Shown here: piece after piece, positions 13,501 through 26,400 of the stretch
Layout of the letters: every line of letters starts with the position of its first letter
Position numbering within the stretch: position 1 is the first letter of the stretch
Source: Podocnemis expansa
Lineage: Eukaryota; Chordata; Testudines; Podocnemididae
Reading direction: 5' to 3'
DNA: 64,000 nucleotides
Assembly (NCBI GenBank): GCA_007922195.1
Contig: ML682005.1
Location: forward strand, 32,411,881-32,475,880
Made by a program: the position numbers and the translations under genes
The notes under the pieces: model-generated
What the model saw: the letters and a program-made list of their open reading frames with translations, nothing else
The model's database searches: none
What the model was told of the DNA's origin: nothing

Positions 13501-16500
13501 CAAAGGGTAATTTGACTTCAGGCTTCCCATGATTTGAGCCTGTAAACTGCTCTGATTTGCTGTTACTTTATGACCTGATCCTATGTTTTACACCCCCTTG
13601 CATTTAGTTTCATTCCTTTCTGTAAGTTCACCCATCTTCGAAGCATCTGAGGAAGTGGGATCTTCTCCCATGAAAGCTCATGCAAAAAATAAATCTGTTA
13701 GTCTTAAAGTGCCACACAACTCCTTGTTGTTCTCTCTCATACACCCTTCCATGTAGACAGTTTACTGGTCCTCCATATCTCATGTTCCCATCATTAGTCT
13801 CCTACTCCCGTATTAGTCAAAATACTTTTTCAGCTATATTTTGCGATAACTGGTAAAAAGTACTTCAAAAGTAAGCACTCTTTGTAGCATCAATGACTAC
13901 TGGTACTTTCTTGATGATCTGTCTAATGAACCAATTTTAATCATTATACTGTCCCATTCTCAGTTCCTTGGCTTACATGACCTTCTTGATCTTTAAATGC
14001 AAAAATCAAAACAGTATAAACATTTTATTTACTTTTCAAGAAACCTGTCAGTTTAGTAGTTAAAAAAATAAAGTGCGAGGGAACAGCAAGAACTTCTTAG
14101 TCATTATAGGAAAGTGCATCATCTACTCTAAGGTCCTAGAAACTAAGTGTATTAAAGAGCTTGCCCACTCCTCCGACCTGAATAACCATCCTTTGTTGCC
14201 CTTCTTTTCTGTGCAGCTGCCATGAAAAATCCATCTTCTTGAACACAGTATTTGGCTGAACTACTCACTAATAGTGATCATTATGTAATTAAATTTAACA
14301 TCCTTGTAGAGGGGAAAATACAAACAAAATCCAGCACAACAGCTTAATTTTGGCTTCAGAAAGAGGAACTACAGAAATAGGAGAAGTCTAGTTTAACAAA
14401 AATCAAAAGCATAATCAAAAGAATAAAATGCCTGCAAGCAGCATAGAAAGTTTTTAATACTACCACAAGAGAGCCTCAAACTAGACGTATTACCACACCA
14501 CCCCAAATAAAAAAAAAAGATTTTTAAAAAATCTGCAGTAAAAGGACCAAAAAATGTCACCGTGGTAAACAAAACAAGAGGAATCCTTTAAAAACCAGAA
14601 GTCAAGCCTACTGAATAAAGCAGAAAGAAGTATAAACTCCTGCAAGTCAAATGTTAAAATATAATTAGGCAGGCCAAAAAGAATTTGAAGAGCAACTAGC
14701 AAAAGAAAAAAAATCTGACAGCAAAATTAAGAACATAAGAATCAGGAACCCTGAGAGGCCACTAGCCAACTAAGGTGCTAAATGAGCATTCAAGGAACAC
14801 CAGGCCTTTGTGAAGAGCTGAAAAAAATTCTTTGCATCAGCCTTCACTTCAGAGGATGCTGGGTGACAAATATGGGGAACTGTCCTAGACTTAGGTGTCA
14901 ACAAAAGAGTTTTGATACAAATTATTAAACAAAAAATAACTCAATAGGACTAGATGAAGAAATTCTGATATGAAATTACCAAATTACTAAATGCAGTATG
15001 TAACTTCTGTACTGGGTGACTGGCAAATAGCTAATATGATGCAGATTTATAAAAAGGACTCCAGAGATGATTCTGGCATTTACAGGCTGGCAAGCCTAAC
15101 TGTAGTATCAGGCAAATTGCTTGAAGCTACAGGAAAGAACAGAATTATCAGAGACATAGATGATCATGATATTCTGGAGAAGAATCTACTTGGCTTTCAT
15201 AAAAGGAAATGCCTCAGTCTAGTAGAATTCTTTGAAAGTGCGAATAACATGGACTATGGTGATCTAGTAGATAGGGGCACACTTGTACTTTTACAAGTCC
15301 TTGGACCAGGTCCGTTACAAAAGCCTATTAAGCAAAGCAAAAAGTCATGTTAAAAGGGAAGGTCCTCTCATGGATCACTAACTGATAAAAAGACAGGAAA
15401 CGAAGGATGGGACTAAATTATCAGTTTTTAGAATGGATGAAGGTAAATAAAGGTGTTCCTGAGTGATTTGTGCTGGGGTCAGCGCTGTTCTGTATATTTA
15501 TAAATGATCTGGAAAAAAGGAATGAACAGTGAGGTGGCATAGTTTGCAGATGATACAAAATTACTCAAGAGATTAAGTGCAAAGCTCATTGCAAAGAATT
15601 TCCATAAATTGGCAGGTGTAAATTCAATGTTGACAAATACAAAGTAATGCATATTGAGGAAAAAAAAATCCCAACTATACATACAAAATGGATGCTATCT
15701 AAATTAGCTGTTACCACTCAGAGAACTTGTTGGTCAATAGTTCACTGAAAACGTCTGCTTACTGTGCAGCAGCAATAAAAAAAGCTAACAGAAGATTAGG
15801 AACAACTAACAGAGATAACAGGACAGAAAATATCATAATGGCACCATGTAAATCCATGGCACAGCAGCACTTTAATTTCTGCTTGCAGTTCTGGTCACCC
15901 CATCTTAAAAAAAGATATCAGAATTGAAAAAGTACAGAGAAGGTAAACAAAAATGCTTGAGGATATCAAACAGTTTTCGTATCAGGACAGTTTAAAAAGA
16001 CTGGCACTATTCAGCTAGGAAAAGAGACAACAGGGAGGATACGACAGAGGTCAATGAAATCATGAATGCTGATCAGAAAGTGAATAAGAAAGCATTATTT
16101 CCTCTTCACAGCATAGAACCACCAGAAGTAGATCATCCAATGAAATTAATAGGCAGAAGGTTTAAAAAACAATGTAGTACTTCTTCAAGTAACACAGTTA
16201 ACCTGTGGAACTCACTGTCAAGGGATGTTGTGAATGCCAAAAGCATAACTAGATTCAAAAAAGAATTAGATAGCCACTGATGAACCGGTCATCCAGGAAC
16301 CTATTAGCCAAGATGGTAAGGGATGCAGGTGTCCCTAAACCACTGACTGCAAGAAGCTGCACTGATACACTTTGGAAAGAGCCTGTCCAACTACATGGGT
16401 GAGTAATATACCACTGCTTACCTATTACTTTACTTAGAGTAAGATTCCCATCAGATAGAAACCAGTACCTAAACAGTGCTCTGTGGACTGAGAACTGGAT

Positions 16501-19500
16501 GGTTGTACAGTGCTTTTTCTTGTTCCTAGACTCTTTTACAATCCTCCAGACTCATCACTGAAGAGCAAAGCAAAGCAAAACAAGCTGGAAACAGGGAAGA
16601 AACAGCTGACTCTACTAGAGGTGACTGCTACATAAGAGGAGGAAGGGAGACATGATACCAGACACAAACAGGAGATAGGGATGCAGAATGCAGGTGACAG
16701 GGATGTGCTAAAGAAGAGACAGTAACTAAAGAGAGATGAATGTGGAAGGAAATGGTGAGAAAGAAAAACAGTACAGGAAGGAGAGAAAGAGAAAAAGTAT
16801 ATTATACAATTTACTATTTTCAAATAGCACAAAACACAATGCATTAAGGAGACATAAAACTACATAAATGTGTTTTTATTATTATTTTTCCTGCAACTGC
16901 CTCAGAGATATTATGCAGCTGTGGATGATGGGAAGCTGGTCTGTGGAATCATGAAAGGGAGAGGAAGTGGTCTATGACACACAGTAAAATGTATCCATAT
17001 TCTAGGAAGAACTCCTGAATTACAGTGCTTATGAAAATAATGAAGGGCATCTGTATCATGATCTTATAATAGCAATCTTCTACCATTTTCCTCCCCTCCT
17101 CTCTTAATTAGGTCATGTTAAGTGTAGGGCCTCATTTGCACATATTTAAATACACCCTATTCACATCTTTGGGATTCGTCATGTACACAACATAAATCAT
17201 GACTTTCTGGACTGGGCCGCAGACTGTATGCCCTTAAGAGTCAGAACCATGTCTTGTCTTGGTATTGTGATGCACCTTGCAGCCCCCTAGGCATTCAAAA
17301 AACAAACATAGAAACAAATAATAAACAATGTTGTTTGCTTACCTTTTGAATAATGCTCTTGCAGTCATGAGACACCGCAAGATTGGAAAGAAGTGTAAAG
17401 ACCATATGCTGAATTGCGCTGTTCTCATTTGGTGTTTGGGAAGCTAACCGGATGATGCTGTGCATTAGTGAGTTGCTGGCTGCACTTCTCTGTGTTGTCT
17501 GAAATGAAGACTGTCCACTGCTTGCCCAGCAAAGAGAACCACAGCCTTGAAGAATGAAAGATAGTTTTAACATTTAAATGAGACAGCCTCACTACTACAG
17601 AAGTGACCAGGCTGGATGGGGAAATATATCCACAGCATATCTACAGAAAGGCAGCATGGTCTAGACAATAGAGCAAAGAGCTGGTAATCAGGATACCTAA
17701 GTTTTAATCCAAATATGCTGCTAACCCGCTGTGTGTTTTGGGCAAGACACTTTACCTCCACTCCTGTTTTCCTTATTTTTGCCTATTTAGATAGTGAGCT
17801 CTTCCAAGCAGGGCCTGTCTTTCATTATGTGGTTGCAAAGCTTTTAGTACAATGGAAATCTAATATTACTTAGACTTCTAGATGCTACTGTAACAGGGAA
17901 AAAAGACTATATTTTCCACTTTATACGAGACACCTAAAAAAAATGAGATTCCATCTTAGAGATATTATACTTGCTCCAATCTCCTCTACAGCTAATATAC
18001 ATGAATACAATATAAATGAAAATAAAGATTTTGATCCTAGTTTTGTAAAGGGGGACTTAATCAAATATTGGAGGAAAGCAGGTGTTCATTCACCAGTGAT
18101 ATTATTAGATTTGATAGACTCCTAGATCTTGATATCAGAAAGGAACATTATGATCAACTAGACCAGTGGTTCCAAACCTTCTTGGCTCAAGGGCCACAGA
18201 TTTTATTATTACAAACCTGAAGGGCCACCAGGCCCCATCAGCAGCCCAAACCACTGCAGCTACACAGCAGGAGTTCAGCAAGGAAGTTGCCAGTGTCTAA
18301 AGACCCACATAGAGCACTTAACTGTGCTCCCTGGTACAGCCAAGAGGAGGGCAGCACTGATCTCATCCCCTCAGCTGCAGCAAGGAGCCTACACCAGTCT
18401 TTAAGCCACACAGCAGTACACTCCACCTGGGTCCTTAGACAGCAGCAGCTCCCTTCTGCAGCCACTTTTCAATTTTCAGCATTAATCCCCATCTTTTCCA
18501 ATTTAACTAATAATTGCCCATATGGAACCATACCAAATGCCCTACTGAAATCTACGTAAATTAGATCCACTGCTTTCCCTCTGTCTAAAAAAATCTGTTA
18601 TCGTCTCAAAGAAGAAGAGCAGATCGGTCAGGCATGATCTACCTTTTGTAAAACCATGTTGTATTTCATCCCAACTTTCTCCTTCGAAAGGTTTTCTAAG
18701 ACTTTGAATACTACTGAGGTCAAACTAATAGGTCTATAGTTGCCTGAATTACTCTTTTTACCCTTTCTTAAAAATAGGAACTATATTAGCAAGTCTTTAG
18801 TCATTCAGAACAATTCCTGAATTAACAGATTCATTAAAAATTCTTGCTTCTGTCCAAGTTTGACTTCCACCTTGGATGTGGAAATTTCTACCTCCACATC
18901 CTCATTCTTATTACCCATTCTGCCAGTATCCCTAAATTCTTTGTTAGCATAATTAAAAACTGAAGCAAAGTATTTGTTTAGATATTGGGCCACGCCTATT
19001 TTACCCTTAATCTACATTCCATTTTCAGATTTAGACAGATTAAGGAAAATACAATTCCAAAAATTTATTATATTCACAAATAGAGGAATATGTAATAGAA
19101 AATTGTCTTCTGCAGATAGGAATATAAAAAGGAAGAGAAGGAATAGTTAACTATCTCAGTTTTATAATGAAGGTCTTCTGCCTTTTCTGAGAAAATGAAA
19201 TAAATGCCAGGGGAGGATGAAGAGAAGAGAAGAGAGATGTAGAGAAACAGAAATACACATGGAGTGCCCGATACATCAACCTTCAGCATTTTGTGATACA
19301 AAAGAAAATTATTAAAGGCTCTTATCCAATTTACATTAGAGAAGAAAGGCTAAAAGGTCAAAAGAAGATGGCTGTAGGATAAAAACGGATTTCATATACA
19401 ATTTGAAGGTCTCACCCTAAAAAAATTTGGAAACAAATGTGTGAATAAATTAAATATATTACACCAATTGTAACTGTTACTAATTCAGGTGGAAAGATAG

Positions 19501-20419
19501 TATTTTAACTAAAGAACATTCTGATATTCTGGTGAGCTGCAATTAGGTTTACTGAAAATCATTATAAGAAACATTATCTTCCAAAAAACATCTAGCTTTA
19601 TAAAACTGAATAAATAAAGGCAACAGGAAGCCTTTTATTTTAAATCTCAATATTTAGAAAAAATGTATTAAATGTTTTAAAATGTATTACCTCCTTGGGT
19701 TGAATTTGTGAGGAAAATTAACCCTGCAGCAATCAAATCAACAATTACAGTTATGTTTATTGAATGATAAATGCCAGTTTCTTTTGCTAGTCAGTGATTT
19801 TCATTTATTTTTATCTTCGGTTATTTTTATTAAAATTTTAATAGAATGGCTTTTATTAAATAAATGCTATATATGCTCAATCATCTCTCAATGTCATTTT
19901 TACACTTTCCACAACGGTGTGAGGAAAACTCTTACAACCTCAAAGCTTGCATTTATATTACATTTTACAATCCAGAAATAGCTGTGTGTGAAATATATGG
20001 TATTTTTATTATATTAAGATGGCCTCTTTTTGCCATATAAGTGAACATTTTATCTTTCAGAAATATAAAAATAGATCCCGCTTTTGAAAGCTATTCTGCG
20101 TGGAGTCCCAACACAGTCCACAGACTTACCTGCACTGACCAATTTGCAGAAACAGGGTTTTAGTGGTGCAGTTGTTAAATGAATCTCATTCTACAGCTTA
20201 GTGGAGCTTCACAAAAATGAGGACATTATTTCACAGCTTCTATGTCTAAAGCAACATGCTCCAGGTAAAATCAGTAGAACTAATCTGGATGTGTAAAGTT
20301 ATCCCTGGAATAGTATTTATTGGAATAAACACCTAATGTTTTGAAAGCCTTAGGTTTTATGGAAGCTGGACTGTTTAAGCCAGACTTATTCTATTCTACA
20401 TAATTACACAGGCAGTCAA

Positions 20420-20474
<55 letters not shown>

Positions 20475-23400
20475 CCCCCCACCCTCAAAAATGTGTTTTC
20501 CATTACAAATAACTCCTACTTTACAGTTATTTAATGTTTATATTGCAGTAGTTGCCAGCACACATGCACCACACAACTGAACTGGATCACAGAATACATA
20601 GACAAGAAAAAGAGGATAGTTCATCTCATGGCTGTTGCTTATAGATGAGTGTTACCCAACTTCTTTTTACTTCTAGGATGCTAACGGAAGTGATTTAAAT
20701 GAACTGATAAGGTGAGTGGGTTGGCTCAGCCTGCAGCAAGTCTGAATAGTAAGAAAGCAAATGATTAAACTGAAACCACATCCCCTTATAGGAAAAGCAA
20801 AACAAAATAAAAATAATATTGAAACTTCCTTTTAACCTAGATTCAAACTGCTTATGGCAAGAAAAGACTATTAAATCATCTAGTCTTGCCTCCAACATAG
20901 CACAGATCATTAGATTTCATCCCACTGCCTCTGCACTGATACCAATAATGTATTTGGCTAATGCCTGAACTTCCTGAAAGGATTCAGTCATGATCTGAAG
21001 ACATCACGAGAATCAGGCACTTCCCTTGATAATTTATTTCATTAGCTAGTCATCATTACTGTTTAAAATGGATGTCTTATTTTTAGGAATTCTAGGAATT
21101 TGTCTGGCTTCAGTTTCTAGCACTAGATCTTGTTATGCCTTATTCCAGTGGTTCCCAACCAGTGTGCCACAGCAACCCCTTAGGTGTGCGGACGGCAGCA
21201 GCAGTACCCAGCCCCAGTCAGGGTCCAGGAGCTGCCAACAGTGGCAGGATCGGGCCCTGGGGACCGCAAGTAACAGTGCAGTACAGTGTGCTGTGACAAG
21301 ATAAAAGGTTGGGAACCACTGCCCTTACTCTGTTAGATTCTACAATGTGATCAAGTCATCTCCTCAATCTTCCTTGTGATAAGTTGAACAGAGTGAGCCT
21401 TTATGTCTTGCACTGTCTGGCATTTTTTCCAGCCTTCAAAATATTTTTTGTGGCTCTTCTTCAACCTCAAGTTTTTTCAACATTCTTTTAAACTGAGGAT
21501 ATCAAAAACACAAGCGTATTCCAGTAGTTTCACCAATACTGGTAATTTCTGAAACTCCATGTGATGTGTGAGGGCAGAACCCTACTGAAGCCAATGGAAC
21601 TCTATGCAATTACAGCAATCTGTCCACACGGTACAGGCTGCAGGGTCTAGGCCACATCGTGGATCTGTTCAACATAAATATAGTAAGTCCTTCCATACTA
21701 TTTTTTTTAAAAGACCCTTCAAATAACTCTTGCATATACATGCTAAGCTAAATTTTACAACAAAATTAAAACAATGAGCAAGTAAATCCATTGAGTTTTT
21801 ACAATATAAATGTTAATTTTAACAATCTTTTTAATCAATTAAAAGTTCCTAAACTTGGTGTGTCTTCTGTTTTTCTGACCATTCCCCACCTCAGTAAGAA
21901 CAACAGTTAATTCAATTGAACAGATCTACAACTGGAAATATGTTAAAGCATAGCCCACACATTAATTTGCACTATTAAACTAAAGTGTCTTTTTATAAGA
22001 ATTTAGAGAAACAGGAGCAACTTTGAGTGCACTGACACTAAACCTGACTTACTTTCAATCAGCTTGTACTGATAAATTAGGCATAAACTAATCTGATATA
22101 GCCCATTTTAAATCAACATAAGAATGTCCACAGGGATATTTGCACTAATTTAATTACACAGGTGTAACTTCTGTCTGTAGACAACCCCAAGAGAAATTTC
22201 AGAGAATCTGTGATGGGACATACAAACTGCACACTCTGTAACCTGGGATTAACGAGGTAATTGGTCTCAGGTGGGCCTGACCCATCATACTTGTAAGAGA
22301 AGTTAAAAAAAAATAAATGGATGGAGGAGCTTAAAAGGGAGAAACCCAGCTCAGCTAAGAGCAGCCAGAGCAGTTTCTGACCGGAGGCAAAAACTCCTTG
22401 GAAGACCACTGCCCAATGGAGTCTTCTGAAAGAAGGAAGGGACCAGAGCCAATTTATCCTGAGAGAGGACTATTCTTCTCTATTTACTTGGGAACCCCGG
22501 TGACAATGGTGCAGAGTGAATTAATATGGAGAAAACAGGAAACCACAAAAACTTCGTTGGCTCATAGCAGATCACAAATAAAAGGTAGTCATAGATATGT
22601 TTCGTTGTATTTACCCTTGTACGTTGACAAGTTCCAGAGGGATAGCCATGTTAGTCTTCAGCAAAAGAAACAAGGAGTCTTGTGGCACTTTTAAAGACTA
22701 ACAAATATATTTATTGCATGAGCTTTTGTAGGAGAGATCCCACTTCATCAGATGCTTGAAAATGGGGGGAAAAGCATAGGGAGGAAGGATAAATGCAGTG
22801 AAGTAAGTGCAATCACAGCATCAGGTCAGATTATTTCAGCAAATCAAATAGGTTGTACTGATTCAAAGAGAAGTGACAATCACTGTTCATAATGAGAAAG
22901 CCAAGAAATGTCCCTATTCAAACCCAAGTTGCTGGTATCAAATTTGCATATGAATTCTTATTTCAAGACTCCTTGTTTGTTTTACTTATTAACCCTTGAC
23001 ACTCTGAATGCTGAGGTCCTTTTATTATAAAGAGTAATTAGAGAGGCTGTTGCAAGCACAATAAAAACACAAATGCCTTTAATATATAATGTTTATCAAG
23101 TGTTTAAAATTTTTTTTGTTATCACTATCTTAATTTGTTCACATTTTGTAAGACTAAGAGGTGACTTGATAACAGTTTATAAGTATCTTCATGGGGAGAA
23201 AATACTGCGTGCTAAAGGGTTCTTTAATCCAGCAAAGAAAGGCATAACAAGAACCAATAACTGGAAGCTGAAGCTAGATAAATTCACATTAGAAGTAAGG
23301 CATACGTTCTTTACAGGTGGGAGCGATTAACCACTGTAAAACACTGCCAGGGAAGTGGTAGACTCTTCACCTCTTGAAGTTGCCAGATCATGACTGAATG

Positions 23401-26400
23401 CCTTTTTGGAGAATATCATATAGTTATAATAAAACCAAAGTTATGCTTTAGTCAAACACAAGTTACTGACTCAATGCAGGGATAACTGAATGAAATGTGA
23501 TAGCCTGCAATACACAAGTGAGTCTAAATGATCTAATGCTCCTTTGTGGCCTTAAGATTCCATGAATCCATTAATTCATAATACCACATTGCCACTTTCA
23601 TGCAGGAATTGAGCCTTTTTAACAATGGTTAACCCGTGAGTGTTCTTCATAAAGAAAATATTGCTCTACTACTCTATGCCACCTAATTTAAAAAGGTGGC
23701 ATTTCCACAGAATATATTACAATATGGTGGGTTTATGGGGATTTTAGCAGCACCGAGGCTTGACTTTTAATACTTGTTTTATATAGGATCTTTTAAAGCC
23801 CAGGCATACCACCAGTCTCCAGCCCCACACCAGGACATGAAGAAAGTCTTTCAGATTTGAAGTATATGCTCCTCAGAACAGGGATCTGAAGAAAAATCTT
23901 GACTCTTATTGAGGCCACCCACTTTTACAAGGTTAGGTTTCATCCTTTATACTTGTTTGTAAATAGCACAGAACCCTTTCGACACTAAAAATGATTGCTC
24001 CTTTTCCTTTACTTTTTTTCCCTTACATGTAAATTAGTCTGCTTAAAATGTTATTACATAATATATCAAAACATGAACACATGAGCCTCTTACCTGTTGA
24101 ATAGTTTGCAGTGTAGACACAAAGCAAATGCAGAGTTATTTGCATTAAGGAGTCATCCATTAAAATCCATGGCCACAGAGAGTGTAGGACAGGGACGAGA
24201 TGTGCCTCAAGTGCTGCCACCTAACAGCAAGGGATAATGAGGAATATACAGTACAATAGTGAATACTGTGTTAAGATATTTGTGCAATACTGAAAGCAAG
24301 CAATAAAAATTAAATAATTTAAACACATATGGAGCTCCTTTTAAAATTCTTTTTATCGAGAAGGGTCCCCTTTATGCAGTGGTTTTCCAGCTTAGGGTTG
24401 GGACCCAAAAATAGGTTGCAGAAACTCAGGCACTGGGTCACAGCACCCCCTGCTGCTGCCACCAAAAGACTGGAATACATTGCTCAAAGATTTAATTGTG
24501 GGCATAATTGGGTTACGGGCATAAACGATTTTTTTCAACTGGTTCCTGAGGAAAAAAGTTTGAAAACCACTGCTTTAATATACCTTAGTTTTCAGAGTTA
24601 AAACTTTACTTGGTTACTTTAAATGGTAACAGAGGCAGAAAACAGTCTTGTTGCAATATTGGAATGTTGTCTCCACAAGACGCCTTGAGAAAATTTTAAT
24701 TCAAGTCAACAATGAGGTCTGATTTAACTGGCTCCACCTTGACTCCATAAGATAGTCTCTACATACATGCACTAACACTGCTGTTTTCTTGATACTGAAA
24801 TAATTTCCATTGACATCTGTTGACCTGGTAGTAAATTCTCATAGATGTGCATTGACTTTTTTTTATTTGCTTCATCCTCATACTGTATAAACTGAAGGTT
24901 ATCTACCAGCAACTCAGCATAACTTCTGCAGATATATACCAACAAGTCAGTGTTGTTAACCTGGAACATTTTAAATACTGGGGATTGCAGACAGGAAACT
25001 GAAGATGTTCTGACATTCCAGCTGTGATTATATAAGGCCTCACTCTCCTACACATACTGAGTTTCAGTCTGTTTCAACTAAATTAGTCATTAGAACTCTG
25101 GAAACAGCAGCAAAGTCGAGTTCAGCAGAGAATGCATTCAGAGAACTTCAGTCATAGGCAGTAATCTTCCTTTCTCCTTCACGAAATTGTCTCTGCAGAT
25201 CCCACTGAAGGAGATTAAGATAAAGCTGCTGAATCTATGAAGCAGCTAAATGTTCACCAGTCATCTGATCTGGTGTCTGCCTCACTGGTGGAGAAAGAAG
25301 TTTGCTTGCTGCATGAGCAAAAAGACATACCAGTTGTGCTGTGTTCCAGCAGTAGCAAAAGCTGGTCTTTAGGGACTACAGAGGTAAGTCTCATCAATAA
25401 TTGCCCAAGAATCAGCCTCAATACATGCACTGTAGTGTTTACTGAGAAGCTGCCATACCACAGGTTCTGAACAACTACTGCAATTGGACAACTGGTGGTG
25501 CTGAAGCTGCTGCAGCTTGTCTACCATGAGTCCCTGCAACACATGGGCTAAAAGCAGCAGAGAGCACATCATCAGTGTCAGGATTTCAGGGAAAGAGGAA
25601 ACACAGTAAAGCTTTTCCTAAGAAAAGTAACCAACTAGCAAGTCAACATAGGGAGGATGATAAGAGGGCAGGAGTGGCAGCAGGATATGGACTCCAAGGG
25701 AGATATGGGAAGTTAAGAATTAGGTGGCAACAGAAAGCAGGGAGAGGGAATTGTAAGTAGGGCATCAGGAGTTAATGGAACCTAGGAAGTTATTGGTGAG
25801 CAGAAGAAAGGAGGAAATGGTAAATGGGAAAGGGTCTCTAGCAGAGGAGGAGGAGAGGCAGCTTAGGCAACAAGGAAAGGGTTGTTACACTAACGGCACA
25901 GAGTTTAATGCTGAGGTTGAGGCAACAGGATAGGAAATGGTGAGTTGAATGTTGTGAAAAGCAGAGGCTGGTATGCAGAATGAGAGTGAATGGATAAAAG
26001 TGGGGATAGTGACCAGATGAGTGGTGGAAATACAAGTGGAGTGTAAATATGTGAAAGGTGTGAGGGCAAGAAGAACGAGGAATGGTGAATGAGACAGCAA
26101 GAATGAAGGAGAAGTAGAGTGAAAAGATACAAGAAAGAAAGCTTAGGAAAAAGGTAACGGAGACTGAAAGGTAAGAAAAGAGAATTAAAATAAAAAGAAA
26201 AATGAAACAACATAGAAAACTGAAGAGATAAAGAAAGAGAACAGGAACAGAAGTACAAGAATGAAAACCTCGCAGAGCAAGGGAGGTGATGCCTAACCCA
26301 AACCAAACCACACCTGGTTCTGCAGGACCAGGGTAGAAAATACTGTATAAACAGAAGTGGTACAAGGCACTAAAGGAGTCACAAAGGATACATTATCTTC

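Noticed and set aside
25838..26365. 175-codon minus frame with membrane-like hydrophobic stretches
   Set aside because: Ser/Phe/Leu-rich translation of a purine-rich tract; no start context or similarity.
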